Below are positions 50,557 to 58,667 of a stretch of 64,000 nucleotides of DNA, in pieces. Positions within the stretch are counted from its first letter, which is position 1; every line of letters begins with the position of its first letter. The stretch covers positions 3,406,001-3,470,000 of the forward strand of contig NZ_CP035492.1 in NCBI RefSeq assembly GCF_004135365.1. The letters are read 5' to 3'. Below the pieces are notes generated by a model. It worked only from the letters and a program-made list of their open reading frames with translations, ran no database searches and was not told the DNA's origin. The DNA is from Paenibacillus protaetiae. GTDB taxonomy: Bacteria > Bacillota > Bacilli > Paenibacillales > Paenibacillaceae. Both the position numbers and the translations under genes were made by a program.

Positions 50557-52452
50557 CTAGTCGAAGCCGGATACGTTTTTGTTCGATGTTTTAACCGCAT
50601 CCTCGCGGTCCGGAAGCTGGTTTACATAGCTGTCGGACAAATTCAGCAGCTGCAGCGCGTTGTTGAACTGCTCCTGCGATACTTGTGCCGGGCTTGTTGC
50701 AGCGCCGCCGTAAGGATGGTGCGTGCCGTCATCATAACCGCTGCCCGAAATAAACATTTCGTCGCTCGTCAGCAGCGAGCCCGTTGGCATGTAATAACGC
50801 TGCGGTATCAGGTTCTTCGTGGTGTTCAGCAAATCCTGGCCAAAGTGGATATGGTCATTCAGCGACACGCCAAGCAGGTTCGCCACCGTCGGCAAAATAT
50901 CGATCTCGCCGCCAAGCTGCGTATGTTCGGCAGCCGGCATACCCGGCACGGAAATGATCAGCGGAATGTTCATCATATCATCATAGCTGTAATCATGGCC
51001 GTAAATTTCCTTCATCAAGTCCTTCTCATCGTTATTCAGCGAGAAGATGGGCAGACCCATATGGTCGCCGTACAGCACTACAACACTGTTGTCCCAAATG
51101 CCGCGCTGCTTCAAGTCGGCAATAAACTGGCCAAGAGCGTAATCGGCATAATTCTGCGCGCGGATATAATCGCCTACAAGCGTATGCTCATAACGGTCCG
51201 GCAAGGTCATCTTATATTTGCTTTCCGGTATCGTAAACGGATGATGCGCCGACATCGTTATAATTTGCGTGTAATACGGCGTACCGGTGTTCGTCATATT
51301 TTGCAGCTCTTCAGCGGTTTTCTTGAACAGCACCTCGTCGGACGCGCCGAAGAAAAACTCGTCATCATTGCCGAAAAACTTCTGATCGTAATATTTGTCC
51401 CAGCCGACCGCTTTGTACAGCTCGCCGCGGTTCCAGAACTCAACGGTGTTCGTATGGAAGGTAGCCGTATTATATCCGCTTGCTTCCATCAGCTTCGGAA
51501 GGCTCGGCAGCTGCTTGCCGACATAACGCATCGTAGCGGCGCCTTCTTCCGGAATATAAAACGATGTATTCACGACAAACTCGGCATCGGACGTATTGCC
51601 TTGTCCAACCATCTGGAAGAAGTGGTTGAAATATTGGCTGTCTTTTACGAGTTTATTTAAGTTTGGCGTAATTTCCTGGCCGTCGATCTTTAAATTAATA
51701 AGGAAGTTCTGGAATGATTCCATTTGGATAATAATCAGGTTTTTGCCTTTGGCTGCCCCAAAATATTGCGGCGCGGCGCTTGGCTGGATGTTTTTAAGCG
51801 AATTGATTTTATCCTGCGTAATTTCCGAAGCGTCCACCAGTTTCTCCTCGTCTTTCTTAAAGAGGGAATACGCTTCATAGTTGAGAATGCCCATTTGCTC
51901 GGCTTTCACGATTTCGTTCATGCTCGCCCGGTTCGGCAGAATGTTGAACAGGCAAAGCGCCAGCGAAATGCCAAACAAGGTGGCGATGACGCTGCGGCGA
52001 ACGCGCCTTTGGCTTTTTTGCTTCCAGTTTACCGCTTTGTTGCGGCGTATGAGGAAGTAACCGATGATAATAATATCAATAAAGATAAACAGATAGTACG
52101 GGTCCATCAAAGAGAAGACGCTGTTTTTAACCGCGGTTACCTGATTGACCTGCTCGAAGGCGTGGTAAGTGGCTATGACGCCGTAATACTTGAAGTACAT
52201 AAATACGCCGAAGAAAATGGCAGTTACAAGCAAATTCACAATTAAGTAGTAGAGCAGCTTTCGTTTCGTTGCAAACCATTCGATTGCGCAAAACAAAATA
52301 AGCGTGAACGGTATTTCTTTAAGCAAAGTCGTCCAGAGCGGGCCGCCGTTAAACACAACCATCCAGGCAATGCAGCTTTTGACCAAAATAATAATGGAAA
52401 ACAGGATGATCGGGCTTGGGCTGAATAATCGCTTGCTCGCTTTTGATGCCAC
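50557..52452 (-). CDS. ltaS: Lipoteichoic acid synthase family protein
   Basis: A membrane sulfatase-fold enzyme of about 631 residues that polymerises glycerol phosphate from phosphatidylglycerol on the outer face of the membrane. Five N-terminal membrane segments are followed by an extracellular catalytic domain. Metal-binding Glu is in IIIQMESFQNF, and the catalytic Thr at about residue 287 is in VGQGNTSDAEF. The start is GTG 52452 or TTG 52455, both after AAAGGAAGG; the longer frame to 52473 would place that site inside the gene. It could be the main LtaS or a YfnI/YqgS-like paralogue. It has a long leader with a hairpin. Confidence 0.93.
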   Translation of the reverse strand: MASKASKRLFSPSPIILFSIIILVKSCIAWMVVFNGGPLWTTLLKEIPFTLILFCAIEWFATKRKLLYYLIVNLLVTAIFFGVFMYFKYYGVIATYHAFEQVNQVTAVKNSVFSLMDPYYLFIFIDIIIIGYFLIRRNKAVNWKQKSQRRVRRSVIATLFGISLALCLFNILPNRASMNEIVKAEQMGILNYEAYSLFKKDEEKLVDASEITQDKINSLKNIQPSAAPQYFGAAKGKNLIIIQMESFQNFLINLKIDGQEITPNLNKLVKDSQYFNHFFQMVGQGNTSDAEFVVNTSFYIPEEGAATMRYVGKQLPSLPKLMEASGYNTATFHTNTVEFWNRGELYKAVGWDKYYDQKFFGNDDEFFFGASDEVLFKKTAEELQNMTNTGTPYYTQIITMSAHHPFTIPESKYKMTLPDRYEHTLVGDYIRAQNYADYALGQFIADLKQRGIWDNSVVVLYGDHMGLPIFSLNNDEKDLMKEIYGHDYSYDDMMNIPLIISVPGMPAAEHTQLGGEIDILPTVANLLGVSLNDHIHFGQDLLNTTKNLIPQRYYMPTGSLLTSDEMFISGSGYDDGTHHPYGGAATSPAQVSQEQFNNALQLLNLSDSYVNQLPDREDAVKTSNKNVSGFD

Positions 52453-52476
52453 CAAATTTCGCCTTCCTTTCAAAGC

Positions 52477-52527
52477 AAAAACAGGCGTAGTTTTCTAAAA
52501 AAGATAGAAGTAGATTAGCCTGTTTTT
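52477..52527 (-). other. Terminator-like hairpin in the ltaS leader
   Basis: The arms AAAAACAGGC and GCCTGTTTTT pair perfectly and end in T5 on the minus strand, between the promoter at 52592 and the start codon. It is a possible attenuator or RNA switch. Confidence 0.5.
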
Positions 52528-52563
52528 CGTTGCTGAATATATGCTCACTAATTTCTAGACAAC

Positions 52564-52592
52564 ATTATGCTCCTTTTCAACGCCGCTGTCAA
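52564..52592 (-). promoter_or_regulatory. Promoter of the LTA synthase gene
   Basis: On the minus strand a consensus TTGACA and CATAAT are separated by 17 bases, giving a leader of about 100 bases. Confidence 0.68.
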
Positions 52593-52697
52593 AAGCCAGT
52601 AATAGGCTTCTTGTCCACTTTCATTTGAAAGCTATAATAGGGTATGATAGAGCAGGCGATCATAGATATGCTAAAATGCCAGGTTAGGAGAATCAAC

Positions 52698-53609
52698 ATG
52701 AGTAGAGGAATGTCGAGGAAGAAAAAAAGAGCGCGCGCTCTGCTGCTGTTTGTCGTGGTATGTATCGTAGCCATTGGCGGTTACCAATGGATTTCGAATT
52801 CAGATACGTTTGCCGAAACAGATAACAGCGGATCAAATACGGTTGACGCTGGCACGAACGGCGGACAAGCTTCGCCATCCCCGTCGGATTCTCCCGCCCC
52901 TTCGGACGGAAATGGCGGTATGGATGCCGGACAGCCGTCGGATTCACCGTCTGCCGACCCAAGCGAAACGCCTTCTGCAACGCCTGAACATCGGGAAGTG
53001 AATGCGGATGGCATTCCGGTAGCGGCGCAGGCAGACAGCATTACAGCTTTAATTAATAAGGAAAACTCGCTGCCGGACGATTTTGATCCGACCGATCTCG
53101 TTTACCCGGATGTGCCTTTTATATTTAAGGAAAAGATCGAAAAACGGATGATGCGGAAGGAAGCGGCCGGAGCGCTGGAGAAGCTGTTTGCCGGCGCGGA
53201 GAAAGACGGCATTCATTTGGCCGGCGTATCGGCCTACCGTTCCTATAAGACGCAGCGGACGCTGTTTGACAATTACGTCAAAAAAGACGGCTATGACAAG
53301 GCGCGCACGTACAGCGCGATCCCGGGCACAAGCGAGCATCAGACCGGGCTTGCGATCGACGTTTCGGGCAGTGACGGCAAATGCGCAGCGGAAAGCTGCT
53401 TTGGCGGCACGCCGGAAGCGACTTGGCTCGCGGCGCACGCTTCGGAATACGGGTTTATTATCCGTTATCCGGAGGGGAAAGAGAACATTACCGGCTACAA
53501 ATATGAGCCTTGGCATTTGCGTTATGTAGGCGAGGATCTGGCCAAGGAGCTGGATAGCAAAGGCGAGACGTTGGAAGAATATTATAATACGGTTCCGGTT
53601 AACCAATAA
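52698..53609 (+). CDS. D-alanyl-D-alanine carboxypeptidase, VanY/M15B family
   Basis: A 303-residue membrane-anchored or secreted peptidase that trims D-Ala from wall peptides. It has a basic start (RKKKR), one hydrophobic segment at about 12-30, a Ser/Pro/Asp-rich linker of about 70 residues, then the M15B domain. Zinc ligands lie in SEHQTGLAIDVSG and EPWHLRYVG. The ATG at 52698 is preceded by TAGGAGA; an ATG at 52644 lacks a site. A 15-bp hairpin follows the stop. Confidence 0.93.
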   Translation: MSRGMSRKKKRARALLLFVVVCIVAIGGYQWISNSDTFAETDNSGSNTVDAGTNGGQASPSPSDSPAPSDGNGGMDAGQPSDSPSADPSETPSATPEHREVNADGIPVAAQADSITALINKENSLPDDFDPTDLVYPDVPFIFKEKIEKRMMRKEAAGALEKLFAGAEKDGIHLAGVSAYRSYKTQRTLFDNYVKKDGYDKARTYSAIPGTSEHQTGLAIDVSGSDGKCAAESCFGGTPEATWLAAHASEYGFIIRYPEGKENITGYKYEPWHLRYVGEDLAKELDSKGETLEEYYNTVPVNQ

Positions 53610-53628
53610 GGCACAGCCGCTTGATGAA

Positions 53629-53677
53629 GGCAACGCCGATTACGCCGTGCGCAGGCGCGGATGTAATCGGCGTTGCC
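53629..53677 (+). terminator. Hairpin after the carboxypeptidase gene
   Basis: The perfect 15-bp arms GGCAACGCCGATTAC and GTAATCGGCGTTGCC enclose a 19-base loop. No long T tract follows, and the right arm is part of the first 40-bp repeat. Confidence 0.55.
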
Positions 53678-53768
53678 CATTATACTGCGGACAGGTGCAG
53701 ATATAATCGGCGCTGTCAATTATACCGCGGGCGGATGCGGAGAAATCGGCGCTGCCCGGTTATGCCGC
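53649..53768. repeat. Three imperfect tandem 40-bp repeats
   Basis: The units start at 53649, 53689 and 53729. Each carries ATCGGCG and then TTAT(A/G)C(T/C)GC. The third has one small deletion and one insertion. There is no coding sense. The rest of 53610-53810 holds nothing else I can name. Confidence 0.75.
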
Positions 53769-53810
53769 AATGATGGCGCGGCGTAAACCGGACAGCGCCG
53801 GGCCTTGCGG

Positions 53811-53972
53811 TTAAATCTTTGGTTCGAATGTTTTGCAGTCGGTTTCTTCGGAATGAGAAGCGGATTTGTTCCGGTTGTTGACTACATAAATGGAGGAAGC
53901 AGCGCATTGATTGCCTGCAGCCCAATATTTGCAAGAGTTTACTTCGCACAGTACATCTTTTGCCATCGCCAT
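53811..53972 (-). CDS. DUF1540 domain protein
   Basis: A 53-residue cysteine-containing protein typical of spore formers. The DUF1540 pattern is intact: CEVNSCKYWAAGNQCAASSI and then ETDCKTF, four cysteines in all, probably binding a metal. The ATG at 53972 follows AAGGAGGAGGTG; the second ATG at 53966 is possible. The function is unknown. It is divergent from the nucleoside hydrolase gene. Confidence 0.9.
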   Translation of the reverse strand: MAMAKDVLCEVNSCKYWAAGNQCAASSIYVVNNRNKSASHSEETDCKTFEPKI

Positions 53973-54056
53973 CACCTCCTCCTTAACTGAGCTGAGCGCC
54001 GCATCCGGGCTTGGACCCAAACGCCGTAACTGCGGCTCTTGTTAATTAGCATGGAC

Positions 54057-54069
54057 AAACGATATATCG
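54057..54069. promoter_or_regulatory. Second copy of the PadR-type motif
   Basis: AAACGATATATCG is identical over 13 bases to 46471-46483 in the padR promoter. It lies 29 bases before the nucleoside hydrolase start. Confidence 0.35.
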
Positions 54070-54097
54070 CTTTATACAAAAGAAAGGACGGATTTCG

Positions 54098-55051
54098 ATG
54101 ATAAAAAATGTTTATTTTAATCATGACGGCGGGGTTGATGATCTGATCTCCCTGTTTTTGCTGCTGCAAATGAAAGAAGTGAAGCTGACGGGGATTTCCG
54201 TTATTCCTGCCGACGGTTATTTGGAGCCTGGCGTGAAAGCAAGCCGCAAAATTATCGACCGCTTTGGCGGTGCGGACAATGCGAACCTGGAAGTGGCGCG
54301 CTCGAATTCGCGCGGGGTTAACCCGTTTCCGGCGGAATGGAGAATGCATACGTTTTTTGTAGATGCGCTGCCGATTTTGAATGAAACCGGACAAATGAAG
54401 GCGCCGGAGGCGGCATTGCCGGCCCATCGCCATATGATTGAAACGATTAAGAAAACCGAAGGCCAAACGACGCTGCTGTTTACAGGCCCGCTGACGGACC
54501 TTGCCAGAGCGTTAGATGAAGCGCCGGAGATTGAAGCCAAGATTGAACGCTTGTACTGGATGGGCGGCACGTTCCTGGAGGCCGGCAACGTACAGGAGCC
54601 GGAGCATGACGGCACGGCGGAGTGGAACGCATTCTGGGATCCGGAAGCGGTAGAGCGTGTATTTGCAAGCGGTTTAAACGTGACGATGGTGGCGCTGGAA
54701 AGCACCAACAAAGTGCCGCTGACAATGCCGGTCCGCAACCGCTGGGCTTCGCTGCGCAAGCATGAAGGGCTTGATTTTATGGGCCAATGTTACGCGATGT
54801 GCCCGCCGCTTGTCTTTATGGAGACGAACTCGACCTATTATTTGTGGGATGTGCTGACAACAGCGATTGTAGGCGAACCGGGGCTTGTAGAGGAGAAGAC
54901 AGTGAACGCCAAAGCGATCAGCTCAGGGCCGAGCCAAGGCCGAACCGTGGAAGCGGCGGATGGCCGTCCGGTCAGCCTTGTCTATGATGTCGATCCTGTT
55001 CGGTTTTTTGACTACATTACGGAGCTTGGGCAATCGGCCAAGCTGAACTAA
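54098..55051 (+). CDS. Nucleoside hydrolase
   Basis: A 317-residue enzyme of the inosine/uridine-preferring hydrolase family, which splits nucleosides to base and ribose in salvage. The calcium-binding Asp cluster is in FNHDGGVDDLISL. Further blocks are TLLFTGPLTDLARAL and WMGGTFLEAGNVQEPEHDGT with the metal-binding and substrate residues. GAAAGGA precedes the ATG. Its stop is only three bases from that of the convergent dGTPase gene, with no terminator between. Confidence 0.93.
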   Translation: MIKNVYFNHDGGVDDLISLFLLLQMKEVKLTGISVIPADGYLEPGVKASRKIIDRFGGADNANLEVARSNSRGVNPFPAEWRMHTFFVDALPILNETGQMKAPEAALPAHRHMIETIKKTEGQTTLLFTGPLTDLARALDEAPEIEAKIERLYWMGGTFLEAGNVQEPEHDGTAEWNAFWDPEAVERVFASGLNVTMVALESTNKVPLTMPVRNRWASLRKHEGLDFMGQCYAMCPPLVFMETNSTYYLWDVLTTAIVGEPGLVEEKTVNAKAISSGPSQGRTVEAADGRPVSLVYDVDPVRFFDYITELGQSAKLN

Positions 55052-55054
55052 CGT

Positions 55055-56371
55055 CTAATCCATCTCATAGATGGAACCCGATTTGCTCGCGTACAGCTCG
55101 GCATATACTTTTTCTGCATAAGCATCCGTCATGCCGGCGATATAATCCGCGACAAAACGCGGCCAGCTCCACACGTTGCGGTGCAGCTCGAAGCTTTCGA
55201 TCCAGTCCGGCGGAATAATAAGCTTGCCGTTCTCGGGAAGAATAAAGCTGTCCCATAACCGGCGCAGCATAATTTCGCTTCTTTTTTGCAGGCGCTGTAC
55301 GCGAAAATCTTTAATCAGCGTCACCCATGCGAGCTTCTTCAATATTTCCATCGTGCGGAGAAGCTCCATATCTTTATGGCCGCCGTTCACCAGCGTGACC
55401 TGCTTCCAGCCTTTTGCCGGATCGTCAATAATGCCGACTTTGCCCGCAAACATGCTGACCCAGCGCGCTTTCATTTCTCTCCTCGTGCGTGAAGGCTCTT
55501 GATCATAATTAACGTACAACGATTCCCATTGTTCCAAATACAAATCAAGCACTCGCCGTACCATAGCCGGAATATCGACTTGATCCCAATTCAAATCTTT
55601 GTTGCCTTGATCTTCGACAATTTCCTGAACCAGATGGCTGATGAGCCGGTTGTCTTCAAAAAACGTGCGGTTCATTTGGATTTTGCCGGCACGAATGCCG
55701 TCTTCGATATCATGGGTCGAATAAGCGATATCGTCGCATAAATCCATAAGCTGCGCTTCCAGCGTCGATGCCCCTGCAGGAAGCTTCCACAAGTCGCGGA
55801 TGGCGCCGATTTCCTGCCATTCCGTCTGATACAGCCCTTTGAGCCTGCCGGGCTCATCCAGGCAATACGGATATTTATTAATGGCCAGGAGCACTGCTGC
55901 CGTCAAATCCATCCCGCTGCCGCTGCCGGCGCGTTTCTCCAGAAACATAAGGATGCGGTAGTTTTGCGCGTTTCCTTCATATTTCATGCCATGCTGCTTT
56001 TGCAGCAGATCGTTCAGCACTTCTTCGCCTTTATGGCCAAACGGCGGATGGCCCAAATCATGGGCGAGCGCTGCAATTTCCACGACGGCGGGGTCGAGCA
56101 TAAGACCCGGATGCTCTTTCGCCGACAAGAACGGATACTGCTTGCCGAGCCGCCGCGCAACTTCGCGCGCAATTTGGGATACTTCCAGCGAATGGGTCAG
56201 CCTCGTCCGGTAATAATCGCCGGAGCCCGCGCCAAATACTTGCGATTTCCCTTGCAGCCTGCGGAAGGCGGGCGATTGAATCAGCCTGGCATAATCGCGT
56301 TCATATTCATCCCGTTCCTCGCTGAAGGTGCCAAGGGAAGGTTCGTCCAAGCGCATTTTTCTCAAATCCAT
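55055..56371 (-). CDS. dgt: Deoxyguanosinetriphosphate triphosphohydrolase-like protein
   Basis: A 438-residue HD-domain enzyme of the dGTPase family that removes triphosphate from deoxynucleotides. Typical blocks are SPAFRRLQGKSQVF, TRLTHSLEVSQIA, the HD motif LAHDLGHPPFGHKGEEVL, and DDIAYSTHDIEDG. The ATG at 56371 follows AAAGGAGA; the longer frame upstream is intergenic. It is monocistronic and convergent with the nucleoside hydrolase. Confidence 0.95.
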   Translation of the reverse strand: MDLRKMRLDEPSLGTFSEERDEYERDYARLIQSPAFRRLQGKSQVFGAGSGDYYRTRLTHSLEVSQIAREVARRLGKQYPFLSAKEHPGLMLDPAVVEIAALAHDLGHPPFGHKGEEVLNDLLQKQHGMKYEGNAQNYRILMFLEKRAGSGSGMDLTAAVLLAINKYPYCLDEPGRLKGLYQTEWQEIGAIRDLWKLPAGASTLEAQLMDLCDDIAYSTHDIEDGIRAGKIQMNRTFFEDNRLISHLVQEIVEDQGNKDLNWDQVDIPAMVRRVLDLYLEQWESLYVNYDQEPSRTRREMKARWVSMFAGKVGIIDDPAKGWKQVTLVNGGHKDMELLRTMEILKKLAWVTLIKDFRVQRLQKRSEIMLRRLWDSFILPENGKLIIPPDWIESFELHRNVWSWPRFVADYIAGMTDAYAEKVYAELYASKSGSIYEMD

Positions 56372-56438
56372 AGCAAGTCTCCTTTCAGTGAGGCTGGTAT
56401 TTGCAAAATTGTAGCATACTTCGACCAATTTCTCCTAC

Positions 56439-56468
56439 TTGAACATGACATGATACATAGAGTATGAT
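56439..56468 (+). promoter_or_regulatory. Promoter of cardiolipin synthase
   Basis: TTGAAC and TATGAT are separated by 18 bases. Confidence 0.55.
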
Positions 56469-56511
56469 TCCATTAACTTTTGTAATTTATTGAAACTCAA
56501 GGAGTTTGTAT

Positions 56512-57960
56512 ATGAATATTTGGCAGGACGTCTATACGTTTATTACCGTTGCCAACATCTTTCTGGCGCTGATTGTCGTTTTTTTCGAAAGGCGCAACCC
56601 TACGTCCAGCTGGGCATGGCTGATGGTTCTATATTTCATCCCGGTAATCGGCTTTATTCTTTATCTCGTGATCGGCCAAAAGTTCCGCAAACGCCAGCTG
56701 TCCCGGCTGCTGGGAGACCGGCAGCGGATCATTGAGGACACGATAGACTGGCAGAAAGAAATGATGGCGGGCAGGCGTTACCGGTTCCAGGACGAAGCGA
56801 TGAGCAGCTATCAGGATATGGTTCTGATGAATTTAGAGACCGGCAATTCGCTTTTTACTGATAATAATGAGATCGAGACGTTCACCGACGGCGTCAGCAA
56901 ATTTGACGCGCTTATCCGCGATATTATGTCTGCAAAACATCATATTCATCTCGTTTATTACATTGTGCGCGGGGACAAGCTGGGGCACCGGTTAATTCAT
57001 GCGCTGACCGAAAAAGCGAAGCAGGGCATTGAAGTGCGTTTTTTGTATGACTACATCGGCAGCATCCGGGTGAAAAAACGGCTGTTCAAGCCGCTGATCG
57101 AGGCGGGCGGACTGGTCAGGGCATTTTTTCCGACCCGGTTTCCGTTTATCAATTTTAAAATCAACTACCGCAATCATCGCAAACTGGGCATTATCGACGG
57201 CAACATTGGTTACATCGGCGGGTTTAATATCGGCGACGAATATTTGGGGCTGAACAAGCATTTTGGCGCGTGGCGGGATACGCATTTGCGGGTGAAGGGA
57301 TTTGCCGTCCATCAAATGCAGGCGCAGTTTCTGATGGACTGGAATCTCGCTTCCTCGGGCAAAGTCGAGCTGAAGGAAGCGTATTTCCCTTCCAATTCCG
57401 ACAGCCGGGGCAAAATCGGCATGCAGCTGCTCGCCAGCGGCCCGGACTCTGCGTTTGAGGAAATTAAAGCGGCTTATATTAAAATGATCCATTCCGCCAA
57501 AAAAACGGTCTATTTGCAGACGCCTTATTTTGTGCCGGACAGCAGCATGATGACGGCGTTGCGCATCGCCGCGAAATCGGGCGTAGAGGTGAATGTGATG
57601 CTGCCGAGCAAGCCGGACCACTTTTTTGTTTATTGGGCGACCCAGTCTTATATCGGCGAGCTGCTGCGGTTTGGCGCAAAGGTGTACCATTACCAGGAAG
57701 GCTTCCTCCATGCCAAAATGCTGGTCATCGACGGAATGGTCGCTTCGGTCGGCACCGCCAATATTGATATTCGCAGCTTCCGGCTGAATTTTGAAATGAA
57801 TGCCTTTATTTATGATTCGGAAACGGCCTGCAAGCTGCAGCGCATCTATGAGAAAGATATGGCGAGCTGTATCGAATTAACGTTAGAAGGATACGGCAGC
57901 CGGCCGTATTTCAACCGGTTTAAAGAATCGGTCAGCCGGCTGCTCTCGCCGATTCTGTAA
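56512..57960 (+). CDS. cls: Cardiolipin synthase
   Basis: A 482-residue phospholipase D superfamily enzyme that makes cardiolipin from phosphatidylglycerol in the membrane. Two N-terminal membrane segments (PLDNc region: FERRNPTSSWAWLMVLYFIP) are followed by two HKD motifs: HRKLGIIDG with His222 and HAKMLVIDG with His400. The ATG at 56512 follows AAGGAG by seven bases. The length is normal. It is followed by a long inverted repeat. Confidence 0.96.
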   Translation: MNIWQDVYTFITVANIFLALIVVFFERRNPTSSWAWLMVLYFIPVIGFILYLVIGQKFRKRQLSRLLGDRQRIIEDTIDWQKEMMAGRRYRFQDEAMSSYQDMVLMNLETGNSLFTDNNEIETFTDGVSKFDALIRDIMSAKHHIHLVYYIVRGDKLGHRLIHALTEKAKQGIEVRFLYDYIGSIRVKKRLFKPLIEAGGLVRAFFPTRFPFINFKINYRNHRKLGIIDGNIGYIGGFNIGDEYLGLNKHFGAWRDTHLRVKGFAVHQMQAQFLMDWNLASSGKVELKEAYFPSNSDSRGKIGMQLLASGPDSAFEEIKAAYIKMIHSAKKTVYLQTPYFVPDSSMMTALRIAAKSGVEVNVMLPSKPDHFFVYWATQSYIGELLRFGAKVYHYQEGFLHAKMLVIDGMVASVGTANIDIRSFRLNFEMNAFIYDSETACKLQRIYEKDMASCIELTLEGYGSRPYFNRFKESVSRLLSPIL

Positions 57961-57994
57961 GCCGGCTGCAGCATCAGGCGCCCGCAGCAGTTTT

Positions 57995-58069
57995 GCACAC
58001 ATGCAGATGAATTTGTCCGCAATCCCTTCGTCAAGGTGCGAAGATGGACAAACTCATCTGCATGTTTGC
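57995..58069. repeat. 24-bp imperfect inverted repeat after cls
   Basis: The arms at 57995-58018 (beginning GCACACATGCAGATGAA) and 58046-58069 match at 22 of 24 positions. The 27-base loop holds a further CTTCG/CGAAG pair. There is no clear T tract, so it may be a terminator, an RNA element or a remnant palindromic repeat. Confidence 0.6.
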
Positions 58070-58208
58070 GTTCATGGCGCAGCAAAGGCGCTGCGGCTCC
58101 CTATGCCGTTTAGCTGCTGCCTTTTACCGGCGGAAGGCCGCCTGAGCTTCGCCGCTTATTCCGCCCGGATTTGCCCGGAACGGAAGCTTGGCAGGACAGG
58201 TGCCGCCG

Positions 58209-58237
58209 TTGACGGGGGCAGTTATTAAATTTATACT
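58209..58237 (+). promoter_or_regulatory. Promoter of perR
   Basis: TTGACG and TATACT are separated by 17 bases. The -10 overlaps the candidate PerR site at 58235. Confidence 0.75.
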
Positions 58238-58246
58238 AAATCTAAA
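58235..58246. promoter_or_regulatory. Candidate PerR box at perR
   Basis: On the minus strand this reads TTTAGATTTAGT, which differs at one base from TTTAGATTAAGT in front of the catalase gene. It lies at the -10 of perR, fitting autoregulation. Confidence 0.5.
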
Positions 58247-58274
58247 TTACACCGAAGAAAAGAAGGGTTCACCC

Positions 58275-58667
58275 ATGAGTAAATTGAATTTAACCGTACA
58301 GCGTAAAGCGGTATTGGATGTGTTGATGGCGTCGGAAGACCATCCGACAGCTGCCGATATTATTGACAGGCTGCGGCTGCAGGGCCAGCATTTCGCTTAC
58401 GGCACAGTATATAATTCGCTCCGCTATTTGACCGAGGCGGGGCTGATCCGCGAGCTGGAGCTTGGGAAAGCCGCCAGCCGTTACGATGCCCGGATGGATG
58501 AGCATCAGCATATTATATGTACCGAATGCGGACAGGTGGACGAAGTGCTGATTGACGTGCCGCAGCAATGGATGGAGGCCGTCGGCGATCAAACCCGTTA
58601 TCACATTCATGAAGCCCATGTCGTTCTGAAAGGAGTGTGTGCAGCATGCGCCAAGGCGAAAACGTAA
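58275..58667 (+). CDS. perR: Fur family regulator, PerR type
   Basis: A 130-residue metal-dependent peroxide sensor. The winged helix covers about 1-75 (LTVQRKAVLDVLMASEDHPT, FAYGTVYNSLRYLTEAGLIR). The structural zinc site is CTECG and CAAC. The regulatory metal site is suggested by DARMDEHQHIICTECG, whose His residues are oxidised in PerR. AAGAAGGG precedes the ATG. A shared motif before its own gene and before the catalase gene supports PerR rather than Fur or Zur. The next gene starts within its end. Confidence 0.88.
   Translation: MSKLNLTVQRKAVLDVLMASEDHPTAADIIDRLRLQGQHFAYGTVYNSLRYLTEAGLIRELELGKAASRYDARMDEHQHIICTECGQVDEVLIDVPQQWMEAVGDQTRYHIHEAHVVLKGVCAACAKAKT

Noticed and set aside
53649-53768. 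Possible CRISPR array
   Set aside because: The 40-bp units follow each other directly without unique spacers, they are imperfect, and no cas genes are present.
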